Assembly (NCBI RefSeq): GCF_003261055.1 | Contig: NZ_CP030073.1 | Span: forward strand, 7,378,001 to 7,442,000 | DNA: 64,000 nucleotides | Source: Streptomyces cadmiisoli | GTDB lineage: Bacteria; Actinomycetota; Actinomycetes; Streptomycetales; Streptomycetaceae | Direction: 5' to 3' | Notes under the pieces: model-generated | Databases searched by the model: none | Seen by the model: only the letters and a program-made list of their open reading frames with translations | What the model was told of the DNA's origin: nothing | Part shown: piece by piece, positions 16,389-24,860 of the stretch | How the letters are laid out: every line of letters starts with the position of its first letter | Numbering within the stretch: position 1 is the stretch's first letter | Translations under genes and position numbers: made by a program

Positions 16389-17603
16389 ATGGACACGCCC
16401 ATGGACATGCCATACGGAGCGCACCGGAACTCCGCACCCAGAGCACTTGCCACCGAGGCCGTGCACGCCGGCCGCGACGACCTCGCCCGCCAGGGTCTGC
16501 ACGCCCCGCCCATCGACCTGTCCACCACCTACCCCTCGTACGACAGCCGGAGCGAGGCCGAGCGCATCGACGCGTTCGCGGCCACGGGCGCCGAACCCGA
16601 CGGGCCGCCCGTCTACGGCCGGCTGGGCAACCCGACCGTCGCCCGTTTCGAGACCGCCCTGGCCCGTCTGGAGGGCACCGAGTCCGCCGTCGCGTTCGCC
16701 AGCGGCATGGCCGCGCTCAGCGCGGTCCTGCTCGTACGGGCCGCCGCCGGGCTGCGCCATGTCGTGGCGGTACGGCCCCTGTACGGGTGCAGCGACCACC
16801 TCCTCACGGCCGGACTGCTCGGCTCGGAGGTCACCTGGACCGATCCCGCGGGCGTCGCGGACGCCATCCGTGCGGACACCGGACTGGTCGTCGTGGAGTC
16901 CCCGGCCAACCCGACGCTCGCCGAGATCGACCTGCGGGCACTCGCCCACTCCTGCGGCTCCGTCCCGCTGGTCGTGGACAACACCTTCGCCACACCGGTA
17001 CTGCAACGCCCCGTCGAGCAGGGCGCCCGGCTGGTGCTGCACAGCGCGACCAAGTACCTCGGCGGTCACGGCGACGTGATGGCGGGAGTCGTCGCCTGCG
17101 ACGAGGAGTTCGCGGGGCGGCTGCGGCAGGTGCGGTTCGCCACCGGCGGAGTGCTGCATCCGCTGGCCGGCTATCTGCTGCTGCGCGGCCTCGCGACGCT
17201 GCCGGTCCGGGTGCGCGCCGCCTCAGCGAACGCCGCCGAACTGGTCCGCAGGCTGTCCGCCGACCCGCGGATCGCCCGCGTCCACTACCCGCGGCTGGGC
17301 GGCGCGATGATCGCCTTCGAGGTGCACGGCGACCCGCACGAGGTGATCGGCGGGGTCCGGCTGATCACCCCTGCGGTGAGCCTCGGCAGTGTCGACAGCC
17401 TGATCCAGCACCCGGCGTCCATCAGTCATCGCATCGTGGCCGCGGACGACCGGCGCGACGCCGGCGTCAGCGACCGGCTGCTCCGGCTGTCGGTGGGCCT
17501 CGAGGACGTCGACGACCTGTGGGCCGACCTGGACCAGGCCCTGCCCGAGAGGCCGGCGGACCGGCGGTCGGCGATGACGCGGGCGAGGACGGCGGACGCC
17601 TGA
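16389..17603 (+). CDS. Trans-sulfuration PLP enzyme, methionine gamma-lyase-like
   Basis: A 404-residue Cys/Met-metabolism PLP enzyme. The PLP lysine is Lys222 in 'HSATKYLGGHGD', the pyridine-nitrogen Asp is Asp197 in 'VVDNTF', 'VYGRLGNPT' is the phosphate-binding loop, and 'PLYGCSDHL' has the cysteine after YG that marks methionine gamma-lyases rather than the YGG of cystathionine enzymes. The C-terminal domain is shortened: between 'RVHYP' and 'GGAMIAFEV' about 15 residues of the family (PG...HP.HELAKRQ) are absent, leaving 'HYPRLGGAMIAFE'. The frame is intact. Start is the first of three close ATGs; the second and third (16401, 16407) are possible. Divergent Lrp regulator. Confidence 0.85.
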   Translation: MDTPMDMPYGAHRNSAPRALATEAVHAGRDDLARQGLHAPPIDLSTTYPSYDSRSEAERIDAFAATGAEPDGPPVYGRLGNPTVARFETALARLEGTESAVAFASGMAALSAVLLVRAAAGLRHVVAVRPLYGCSDHLLTAGLLGSEVTWTDPAGVADAIRADTGLVVVESPANPTLAEIDLRALAHSCGSVPLVVDNTFATPVLQRPVEQGARLVLHSATKYLGGHGDVMAGVVACDEEFAGRLRQVRFATGGVLHPLAGYLLLRGLATLPVRVRAASANAAELVRRLSADPRIARVHYPRLGGAMIAFEVHGDPHEVIGGVRLITPAVSLGSVDSLIQHPASISHRIVAADDRRDAGVSDRLLRLSVGLEDVDDLWADLDQALPERPADRRSAMTRARTADA

Positions 17604-17706
17604 TCCGGTTTCCGGCCGGTGATGAGGCGGGGGCGGGGAGTGCGGACGGCTGATCCGGCTTCCGGCGTCCGGCCGGCGACGACGCGGGCCAGGACCGCCG
17701 GCTTGG
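17573..17706. repeat. Imperfect tandem copies of the PLP gene 3' end and stop codon
   Basis: A unit beginning GATGACGCGGG, running through GCGGACGCCTGATCCGG and ending CCGGCCGG, starts inside the gene at 17573. It recurs at 17621 (GATGAGGCGGG ... GGCTGATCCGG) and partly at 17678 (GACGACGCGGG). The units are about 48 and 57 bases long, and the first contains the real stop codon. Confidence 0.65.
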
Positions 17707-18455
17707 CTTGCCCCCCCGCCTCCGGGCCCGGCTCCCGGCCGGGACCGGAGGCGGCCCCGGCTCCCAGCCGTTGATCAGATCGAAGGCAGTTGGTCGGTTG
17801 TCGCCGGAGATCTGCCCGACGGCCGCTGATCGGGCCGGGGCCGCAGATCCGGCTGCGGGCCGCTGGTCGGGTCGCAGACCGCGGGTCTGGCCGCCGGCGG
17901 CTTGTGCGGCCGCCGGGGTGGACCGTGTGTCCGGCAGCCGGCAGCCGGCAGCCGGCTGCCGAGCGGGGGTCGGGGTAGGCCGGGGCTGGTCGGGCGTTGG
18001 GGCGGACCGGGGTGGCCGGGCCGTAGGGACCGGCTCGGTGGGCTCAGGGGGGTGGGTCAGGGGTCGGCCGCCGGGGTGGACCGTGTGTCCGGCAGCCGGC
18101 AGCCGGCAGCCGGCTGCCGAGCGGGGGTCGGGGTAGGCCGGGGCTGGTCGGGCGTCGGGGCGGACCGGGGTGGCCGGGCTGGGAGGGACGGCTCGGTGGG
18201 CTCATGGGGGTGGGCCAGGGGGCCGGACGCCGGGGGCCGACCGGGGGGCGGGGCCGGTCAGGGGTCGTCGGGCGTCGGGGGCGGACCAGGGCGGCCGGGC
18301 CGCGACGTGTCGGCCGGCCGGGCCAACGGGGGCGGAGGCCGGTGGGCTTCCGAGGCGGGGGATCGCTCGACCGGGAGGGGCCCGGTTCGAACGGGGGCAT
18401 GGGCCGCCCGGCGGCGGGGAGGGGGTCGCCGGGCGGGGGATGTCCCGGCGGGGGA
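17604..18455. other. Gene-free region of about 850 bases, repeat-rich
   Basis: I find no credible gene on either strand. Open frames exist only because the sequence is almost devoid of A and T. It holds the duplicated PLP 3' end, a 115-base direct duplication and degenerate continuation of the same G-rich repeat up to the terminator at 18456. Confidence 0.7.
17907..18179. repeat. 115-base direct repeat, two nearly identical copies 158 bases apart
   Basis: Copy 1 is 17907-18021 and copy 2 is 18065-18179, differing at one base. Each contains three consecutive GGCAGCC heptamers followed by GGCTGCC, which can fold as a GC-only hairpin. The 43-base linker after each copy is also similar, so the real unit is about 158 bases. 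A weaker third copy continues to about 18310. Confidence 0.85.
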
Positions 18456-18486
18456 GGGGCCGTCCCGGCGACGCCGGGACGGCCCC
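18456..18486 (-). terminator. Strong GC hairpin, terminator of the ACT-GNAT gene
   Basis: Arms 18456-18469 and 18473-18486 pair perfectly for 14 base pairs around a GAC loop. The hairpin lies 8 bases beyond the stop codon of the minus-strand gene. There is no T-run, as is usual in Streptomyces terminators. Confidence 0.75.
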
Positions 18487-18493
18487 GGCTGTC

Positions 18494-19918
18494 TCAGTCC
18501 CGGACGGTGCGCTCGTCGAGCCGCCCCAGATCGTACGGCAGGCTCGAACTCACCGGCGTCGCGTCCAGCCGGGCCGTGATCACCAGTGTGCCCTCCTCGA
18601 TCTGGAAGTCGAGGGGCAGGCCCAGTCCGCGCATCGCGGCCACCATGCCGGTGTTGGACGACTGCGTCACGGCGTACACGCTCTCGCAGCCCGCCTCGAC
18701 CGCCATCGACACCAACCGGCCCAGCAGCTCGCCGCCGATGCCGCGCCGCTGCCACTCGTCCTCGACGAGCAGCGCGACCTCCGTCTCGTCCCCGTCCCAC
18801 AGCAGATGACCGAGACCGACGATGCGGCCGGTGGCGGTCTGCACCGCGAGGGTCCGGCCGAAGCGCGGGCTGAGCAGATGGTTGAGGTAGCGGTCCGCGT
18901 CACCGACCGGCCCGTGGTACCGCATCGACAGCGTCCGCTTCGAGCACCGCTCGTGCATGTCCTTCGCCGCCTGCACGTCACCGGTGTCGGCCCGGCGCAC
19001 CGTGATGGCGCCGCCCTGCGGCAGCGTCAGCACGTCCTGACCGCGTGGAACGCGCGGCCCCAGCCGGGCGTCCAGCTCCACCAGCGCCCGTGCCCGCGCG
19101 AACTCGGTCGGTGTGAACGGCAGATACGGCCGCTCCACGGTGATCACTCCACCTTCCGGTGCTCGCAGCCGCATCACGGCCTCCTCCAGAACCCCCTCCA
19201 CGGGAACGCCGGTCGTTCCGCGGTCGTTCCCGGCCGGGGCGGGCAGCGAGCGGATGGTGCACCGGCCGAGCAACTGCCGCAGCGCAAGAGGCAGTTCGGC
19301 TCCGTCCAGGGCGGTGCGGGTGGCCAGGCCGAGGATCCGGGTCGGCGCGTCCACCAGGTCATGGGCGTCGGCCCGCTCGATCCAGGTGTCCGCGCCACCG
19401 GCGACCGACACCGCCCGGGTGACCTCGGAGGCCGAGAGGTGGGCGGGAGCCCGCAGCAGGAACTCGTCGACCGTGCCGTCACCCAGTGGGTGCGTCTGGA
19501 GGCTCAGGATGTCGACCCGGTGTTCGGCCAGGGCCGCGCACAGCGCCGCCAGCGAACCGGGTTCGTCCCGCACCGTCGTCCGCATGCGCCACAGCGTGCC
19601 CTCCTCCGCCGCGGCGCCGGGGTTCGCGGGGGCCGGCGCGGGCGGCCCGGCCCGCCGCTCCGGGGAGGGCGGCCGGGCGCCGGTATCGCCGGCGGGCGGA
19701 GCATGGCCGCGGCGTGACCACCATGTGTGGAAGGCGACCGTGGCGAGCAGGACGACCGCCGAGGTCACCAGCAGCTCCGGGCCGTCGGGTCCGTGACCGA
19801 CGAGGTTCGCCACCGCGTCCGCCACCGCGACGGCGGTGAAGAGGGCGGCGAGTTCGACGACGTCCCGCCGCCAGTGGTGCACGGGACGACCGTTCTTCGC
19901 GCGCGTCACATCAGACAT
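18494..19918 (-). CDS. Membrane-anchored ACT-domain GNAT acetyltransferase
   Basis: The protein has three parts: two predicted membrane helices (about residues 22-66), an ACT-like ligand-binding region 'VRDEPGSLAALCAALAEHRVDILSLQ' (about 107-185), and a GNAT domain at the C-terminus with the acetyl-CoA loop 'VEDEWQRRGIGGELLGRLVSMA'. ACT-GNAT proteins described in actinomycetes are lysine acetyltransferases controlled by amino acids, acting for example on acetyl-CoA synthetase; those are soluble, so the membrane anchor is notable here. Start: ATG 19918, with an in-frame ATG 12 bases earlier (19930); neither has a good ribosome binding site. A palindrome lies about 40 bases upstream. Confidence 0.82.
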   Translation of the reverse strand: MSDVTRAKNGRPVHHWRRDVVELAALFTAVAVADAVANLVGHGPDGPELLVTSAVVLLATVAFHTWWSRRGHAPPAGDTGARPPSPERRAGPPAPAPANPGAAAEEGTLWRMRTTVRDEPGSLAALCAALAEHRVDILSLQTHPLGDGTVDEFLLRAPAHLSASEVTRAVSVAGGADTWIERADAHDLVDAPTRILGLATRTALDGAELPLALRQLLGRCTIRSLPAPAGNDRGTTGVPVEGVLEEAVMRLRAPEGGVITVERPYLPFTPTEFARARALVELDARLGPRVPRGQDVLTLPQGGAITVRRADTGDVQAAKDMHERCSKRTLSMRYHGPVGDADRYLNHLLSPRFGRTLAVQTATGRIVGLGHLLWDGDETEVALLVEDEWQRRGIGGELLGRLVSMAVEAGCESVYAVTQSSNTGMVAAMRGLGLPLDFQIEEGTLVITARLDATPVSSSLPYDLGRLDERTVRD

Positions 19919-19956
19919 GTCTCGACTCATGCAGCCACTGTGAAGGAAGCGTGTTG

Positions 19957-19966
19957 CGTGATCACG
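19957..19966. promoter_or_regulatory. Palindrome CGTGATCACG upstream of the ACT-GNAT gene
   Basis: A perfect 10-base palindrome, extended imperfectly to TTGCGTGATCACGAA. It sits 30-40 bases before the start of the minus-strand acetyltransferase gene, where a repressor or activator would bind. The GTGA/TCAC core resembles Crp-type half sites but the spacing does not fit; the binding protein is unknown. Confidence 0.3.
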
Positions 19967-20106
19967 AACGCTTTGTGACCGATCGGTAAAGTGTGTTCTG
20001 CCCCCTTTGTTGTTCTTTTTTCAGATGTGCTGGATCAGACGTGTCCGCCAATATGTCGTCCCTGCTCAGGCGGCTGGACGTCGGCGTCGCCCACGTGCCG
20101 GCTGTG

Positions 20107-22758
20107 TCAGGCGGCCAGTTCCCCGGCCAGCGAACTGCGCAGCCGGCGGGCCTGGGTCACCAGACGCGACGCGCCGCGCCGGTCCGCCGTCTGCGCCAGG
20201 TGTGGCAACTCGCCACGTGCCCCCGACCGCTCGGCGCACTCGGCCGCCACCGCCAGCAGATCGCCCAGTCCACGCGGCGGCGTGGCGGACCCGGCCGTCG
20301 CGAGATCGGCGAGCAGCACCGGCAGCGTGTTCCGGAGGATGCCCCAGACGCAGGAGGTGGCCCCGGTGGCCGCCGCGTTCCGCACCGACTCGGCCAGCCG
20401 CTGCGGCTTCACCGCTCCCCGGCGTATCAGCTGACCGAGGTCGGTGCCGAGCCGCGCCCCGTCCAGTTGCCCGCGTGCGGCCAGCACCAGCAGCGCGTCC
20501 ACGGCGGCGAGCCGGTCCTCGGGATGCCGGGCGCCCAGACCGTAGGCCACGCCCAGATGGACGGCTTCGCCGGCCTCGCCGTCCGCCTCGGCCAGCAGCG
20601 GAAGTATCGCGGCGGCGCCCCGTGTGTCGTCCACGGCGAGTGCCGAGAGATCGCGCAGCAGTCGTGCGGCCACCAGTTCGCGCCGCTCGGGGAGCACGGC
20701 CAGCCAGTACGGCCGTACGGCGCTGCTCCAGTGGTGGCAGTACCGGCTCTCCCCGAAGGCGCTCACCGGTCTGCCCAGCGGGTGGAACTCCGCCGGGAGG
20801 CCTGCCTGCAGCTCCATGACCTCACCGAGCTCGATCAGGACGCGCGACCCCGAGGTCCGGCGCCGGCTGACGAAGGAGACCGGAGCCTCGCAGACCAGCC
20901 ACCGGGCGAGCCGGGTTCCCTCAGGGGATCCGAGGGCCGCCGCCCCGCGCGCCGCCGACGCGGCCTCCTCGCGGTCCCCGCGCCGCACCCGCAGCAGGGC
21001 CTGGGCGAAGTCCGCGTCCGAGACACGGGCGCCCAGCCGCTGGTACGTGTCGAGTCGCTGCACCAGCTCGGTCGGATCCAGCAGGCCCGTGCCCCAGGTG
21101 GGGGTGGAGAGCAGGAAGGGCATCGGATCGGTCCGTATCCGGTGGGCAAGGTTCCACACGCGGCTTTCCAAGGCCCGCGACAGGGCGCTGTGCACGCAGC
21201 CGTGGTCCTTCGTCCCCCGCTGGATCCGGGAGTCCAGTGTCGCGGTGCTCAGCTTGCCGCGCAGGGTGGCCAGGACGATGTCCAGCATTTCCGACGGGTG
21301 GGACAGGCCCCGCGGGGCGCTGCCGAACCGGTCCGTCCAATGGGCTTCGGCGGCGTCCCACCAGCGGCGGCTCGTCACCGGTTCCAGGGCCTCCAGCAAG
21401 GATTCCCGGTCGTCGTACCAGTGGCGCACCAACCCGTCCAGCACCCGCTCCAGGTCGGCCACCGTGGGTTCGGTGGCCAGCGCCGCTCCCACCTCCTCGG
21501 CGAGTTCCTCGACCGTCGCCGGTGCCGGCGGCAGCCGCGTCGGCTCCGGCGCGGGCGGCAGCACCTCCTCGTACGCCACCGGCTCGGGTGCCGTCGGGGA
21601 CACGCCCAGCGCACGGGCCGCCCGGACACGCAGACCGGGGATCAACTGCTCCGCTGCCGCGACCAGTTCCGCCCGGGCCTCGGCGGAGCTCAGGCGATCG
21701 GCGTGGCGCTCGACCAGCTTGAGCGCACGCTCCTGAACGTCGGAGTCGCTGTGCCCGAAGGCCTGTGCGGCGGAGGGCAGCAGTTCGTCGGCCGTCGTCC
21801 TGTCCCGAGTGAGGACCTTGCCGAGCAGGACGAGCTGCGTCCGCACGAGCTTCCTCTCGGTCCGGAACAGCACCGCGTCCGACAGATCCGCGAGATTGCG
21901 TGGCGTCAGCTCGCCGTCGAGGGCCAGTGCGCCCAGGACCGTCTGGGCGTGCGAGGCGATCGTGGACGTGCCGTCCGAGGCCAGCGCTAGCCAGTCCGCG
22001 ATCCGCTCATGTTCCTCGTCGCGGGTGAGGGCCAGGGTTTTCAGCAACCGCAGGAACACCCGCTGGTCGGTGGTGGGTCCGCCGCGCAGCAGCCGGGCCA
22101 CGCACGCGTCGACCGTCGCCGACCGGTCCAGGGCGCCCACCGCGGTCAGCTGCGCGAGCGCACCCGTCCAGCTGTCCGGACCTTCCTGGTTCGGCCATTC
22201 CAGTGTGCCGCCGATGTCCGCGGTCTCGAACAGTGCCGCCGCCAGCAGCCGCAGATGCGGATCCGACCGCAGCCGGTCGCACAGGGTGCCCCCGCGCTGC
22301 CAGGATCCGCCGTGGTGGCCGACCCAGCCCCGGACATAGGCCTCCGTCGTCGGCACCGGGCAGCCGGACAGCCGCACCAGGCCGGCCATCAGCTCGTAGG
22401 GCACCGACGCGGAGACCGGACGCTGCGCCAGCCGGTGCGTGACGTCGGCGAGCCAGTCGGTGTCCCGGTCGCCGAGCACGTGCAGCAGCAGCGCGGGTGA
22501 CACTCGCGACCAGCGCATGTCGGCGGCGGCCACCCAGCTCGCCACGCCCGCGGCCCCCGTCTGGCAAGCCGCTCCGGCCACGTGCAGGGCGGGCAGGGCG
22601 CGACGGGACGTCGCGTTCCAGGGAGCTGTGCGCAGCTCCTTGCGCAACTCCTTCAACTCCGGGAAGCAGGCCCGCCGTTCGGTGTCCGTCATCCCGTCGA
22701 GCAGGCTCACCGCCTCTGCCGTCCGGCCCGCCCTGACCGCTGCCATCAGTGAACTCAT
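20107..22758 (-). CDS. DUF6493-type HEAT-like repeat protein, partner of the SWIM gene
   Basis: An 883-residue, mostly helical, Ala/Leu/Arg-rich protein with no catalytic motif that I can see. Repeated helical pairs such as 'ALKLVERHADRLSSAEARAELVAAAEQL' suggest a HEAT-like solenoid in the middle, followed by a proline-rich linker near residue 395 and a second helical half. From memory, proteins of this kind are annotated DUF6493 and sit beside SWIM zinc-finger genes, sometimes with MoxR ATPase and VWA genes, which are not present here. The start overlaps the SWIM gene stop by 4 bases (ATGA), so the pair is co-translated. Confidence 0.7.
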   Translation of the reverse strand: MSSLMAAVRAGRTAEAVSLLDGMTDTERRACFPELKELRKELRTAPWNATSRRALPALHVAGAACQTGAAGVASWVAAADMRWSRVSPALLLHVLGDRDTDWLADVTHRLAQRPVSASVPYELMAGLVRLSGCPVPTTEAYVRGWVGHHGGSWQRGGTLCDRLRSDPHLRLLAAALFETADIGGTLEWPNQEGPDSWTGALAQLTAVGALDRSATVDACVARLLRGGPTTDQRVFLRLLKTLALTRDEEHERIADWLALASDGTSTIASHAQTVLGALALDGELTPRNLADLSDAVLFRTERKLVRTQLVLLGKVLTRDRTTADELLPSAAQAFGHSDSDVQERALKLVERHADRLSSAEARAELVAAAEQLIPGLRVRAARALGVSPTAPEPVAYEEVLPPAPEPTRLPPAPATVEELAEEVGAALATEPTVADLERVLDGLVRHWYDDRESLLEALEPVTSRRWWDAAEAHWTDRFGSAPRGLSHPSEMLDIVLATLRGKLSTATLDSRIQRGTKDHGCVHSALSRALESRVWNLAHRIRTDPMPFLLSTPTWGTGLLDPTELVQRLDTYQRLGARVSDADFAQALLRVRRGDREEAASAARGAAALGSPEGTRLARWLVCEAPVSFVSRRRTSGSRVLIELGEVMELQAGLPAEFHPLGRPVSAFGESRYCHHWSSAVRPYWLAVLPERRELVAARLLRDLSALAVDDTRGAAAILPLLAEADGEAGEAVHLGVAYGLGARHPEDRLAAVDALLVLAARGQLDGARLGTDLGQLIRRGAVKPQRLAESVRNAAATGATSCVWGILRNTLPVLLADLATAGSATPPRGLGDLLAVAAECAERSGARGELPHLAQTADRRGASRLVTQARRLRSSLAGELAA

Positions 22759-24176
22759 CGCTCGCCCCCGCCGACGTTTGCCGCCATCTGCTCCACCGCG
22801 TCCACGGCGTCAACCGCGGCGCCCCGCCGCACCATCCGTACCGCCAGCGCGTGCTTGCACGGCCCGCGCCCGCCCCGGTACTTGGCCCACCACAGGCAGC
22901 TGCAACTCAGCTCCCCCGCCCGGTCGCGCACCCGGTGGACGTGCCCGTCCTCGGCCGTCACCGTGGCCACCGCACCCTCCAGGGCGACCGCGCCCGCCGC
23001 CACCAGCGCGCGGGCGGATCGCAGACGCGGGTTGTGCTGGCCCACCCGCTCGGCGTCGTACGGCAGCTCCCGGTGGAAGTAGGCTGCCTCCGCCACGTCG
23101 TATCCCACGCGCCCGGAGGTGCCGAGGCGGACCAGCGCGGCCCGGACGCGCTCCGCGGTGAGGCCGGAGGCGGTGGCGAGGTCGGCGACGTCTATACGGG
23201 GCTCCCAGGCGAGCAGCACCGAGATCAGCTCGGCGTCCTCCGCGGCCTCGTCCGTGGCGAGCGCGTCGAGGACTCCGCCCTCGCCGGAGAATCCGCGCGA
23301 GGCGTCCGGGGACAGTGTCAGGGTGAGCCGCATGCCGGGCAGGACCGCCTCCCACGCCGCGGCCGTGGGCGCAGCGCCCGTCACGGCAGGGCCGTACACC
23401 CGCAGCGCGGTGGCGTGGCGCAGCACCCGCTGGAGCGCGACCAGCCGCTCCGGGCCGGGCAGGCACACCGCGCCGGGCACCGCCCGTGTCGTCGGACGCA
23501 GCCCCTGACCCGCGGGAACCACCCAGCGCGCGCCTGCCGAGGCGCCCCGCGACGTGGCGCGCGGCAGGGACCGCAGGAACCGCACCGCCTCGGCGGCCGG
23601 GAGCTCGGCCCGCAGGTCGAAGCCCGCGGCGATGACCTGGGCCTCCGCGAAGCCGCGCAGCCAGCGGTCGGGCAGCGGGACCTTCCGCTCCACGACCGGA
23701 CCGTCCACCGTGGTCACGGACAGCTCGTCCGGGCCGACGCGCATGTGCAGCGGGTCGGCCGACCCGATCCTCGACAGGGCGTCCCGCAAGGGGTTGTTGA
23801 CGTCCACGTTCGTCGTGCCGTGGCCCACCTCGCCGCCGTCGAGTCCCGGCGCGAGCACGTCCAGGCGTGCGTACACCCCGCCGCAGCCCGAGAAGGACTC
23901 GAAGCGCAGCCTGTCGCCGTTGCCCGTCACCACCGGGTCGAGCGAGGCGGGCAGCTGCCGCTGGTAATAGCGCGTCGCCGCCACGTCGGCCACCGCCAGC
24001 AGCCCGGCCGCAGCCACCTGAGGAGACGTCAGGAAGCCCGCGAAGAACTGCGGATGGTCCCGCACGCCCGAGGGCGTCGCCCCGCGTGAGGTCTCCAGCC
24101 CCAGGCGCTGTCCGTCCACTGCGGACTCCAGCACGGAGGGTTGCCGATAGGCCACGGCCTGCAAAGATCGCGTCAT
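22755..24176 (-). CDS. SWIM zinc-finger family protein
   Basis: The 473-residue protein carries a SWIM-type zinc site near its C-terminus: 'CSCLWWAKYRGGRGPCKHALA', i.e. Cys-x-Cys-xn-Cys-x-His. The N-terminal 400 residues are unlike any enzyme I know. SWIM domains bind DNA or proteins. The ATG at 24176 starts the conserved-looking 'MTRSLQAVAYRQPS'; sequence upstream is low-complexity and repeat-filled and is not part of the protein. The gene is the first of a two-gene operon with the DUF6493-type protein. Confidence 0.82.
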   Translation of the reverse strand: MTRSLQAVAYRQPSVLESAVDGQRLGLETSRGATPSGVRDHPQFFAGFLTSPQVAAAGLLAVADVAATRYYQRQLPASLDPVVTGNGDRLRFESFSGCGGVYARLDVLAPGLDGGEVGHGTTNVDVNNPLRDALSRIGSADPLHMRVGPDELSVTTVDGPVVERKVPLPDRWLRGFAEAQVIAAGFDLRAELPAAEAVRFLRSLPRATSRGASAGARWVVPAGQGLRPTTRAVPGAVCLPGPERLVALQRVLRHATALRVYGPAVTGAAPTAAAWEAVLPGMRLTLTLSPDASRGFSGEGGVLDALATDEAAEDAELISVLLAWEPRIDVADLATASGLTAERVRAALVRLGTSGRVGYDVAEAAYFHRELPYDAERVGQHNPRLRSARALVAAGAVALEGAVATVTAEDGHVHRVRDRAGELSCSCLWWAKYRGGRGPCKHALAVRMVRRGAAVDAVDAVEQMAANVGGGER

Positions 24177-24264
24177 GGGAAAACGGTAGAGGCGACCACT
24201 GACAATCGGCCGTGACCTGCGAAGGCACCTCCGATCAGGGCGCGTTGAGGCCGTCGTGCGAGTG

Positions 24265-24295
24265 CCTCGCGCCGGGGGATGACGCCGGCGCGAGG
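24265..24295. terminator. Perfect 11-bp hairpin of unknown role
   Basis: Arms 24265-24275 and 24285-24295 (CCTCGCGCCGG and its complement) with a 9-base loop. It looks like a terminator but no gene ends nearby; it is about 90 bases upstream of the SWIM start. It could be an operator or the remnant of a lost gene's end. Confidence 0.3.
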
Positions 24296-24384
24296 TACCC
24301 GCTACGAGACTACGGAACCTACTGCCCGACGGGCCCCGGCCGCAGCACCTTCGTGCACACCACGGTGCCCTTCTGCTCGCGCAG

Positions 24385-24470
24385 CCGCACCGCCGCCCTG
24401 CGTGTGGCGCCGCACCGCCGCCCTGCGTGTGGCGCCGCACCGTCCGGCCGGTGGCGCCGCACCGTCAAGC
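24385..24470. repeat. 25-base tandem repeat, two exact and two shortened copies
   Basis: CCGCACCGCCGCCCTGCG followed by TGTGGCG occurs exactly at 24385-24409 and 24410-24434; shortened versions starting CCGCACCGTC follow at 24435 and 24457. Confidence 0.8.
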
Positions 24471-24860
24471 CCGTGGTGCCGCCGTCGATGTCGGCCGGCC
24501 GAAGACCGGTGGCCGTCCGCCGGCGGGGCGTCCGCCGGGTCGGCGCCCTCACGAACACCCGCTTCGGGAGGAAAGCCCCCGCGGGCAGGACAGGGCGGCC
24601 GTGGACGCACGCCGCAGCGTCCTGCGCGGCTCCCTGGCGAGCCCACACCTTCTGATGCGCCGCACCGCACACACCTTCCACGGGTGTTCAGCCGACACGA
24701 GACACCAGGGGGCGTACAGGCGCGCGAGCAGGCGGCCGGGACGACGCGTCACGGCTTTGCGAGGGGTGGCCCCGGCCGACGCGTAAACAGCAGTGAAAGA
24801 CGCAAGCAGGGGGCGACCGATCCCGGGCCCCGGTAGCTGACGCGCAATCCTGGAGTGGTC

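Larger units (their letters stand above)
24177..24860. other. Gene-free region of about 680 bases between the SWIM gene and the biosynthetic cluster
   Basis: No convincing coding sequence on either strand. It contains an 11-base-pair inverted repeat (24265-24295) and a short tandem repeat (24385-24470). Promoters for the leftward SWIM operon and the rightward cluster must lie here, but I cannot point to convincing -10/-35 pairs. Confidence 0.6.

Noticed and set aside
17708..18579. Possible repeat protein (GSRQPAAGCRAG) in the gene desert
   Set aside because: The frames arise from the nucleotide repeat itself; there is no ribosome binding site, the repeats read differently in all frames, and the third copy breaks the frames.
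20007..21990. Long plus-strand frames over the DUF6493-type gene
   Set aside because: They are antisense shadows; the minus-strand frame is continuous, overlaps the SWIM stop and has protein-like composition.
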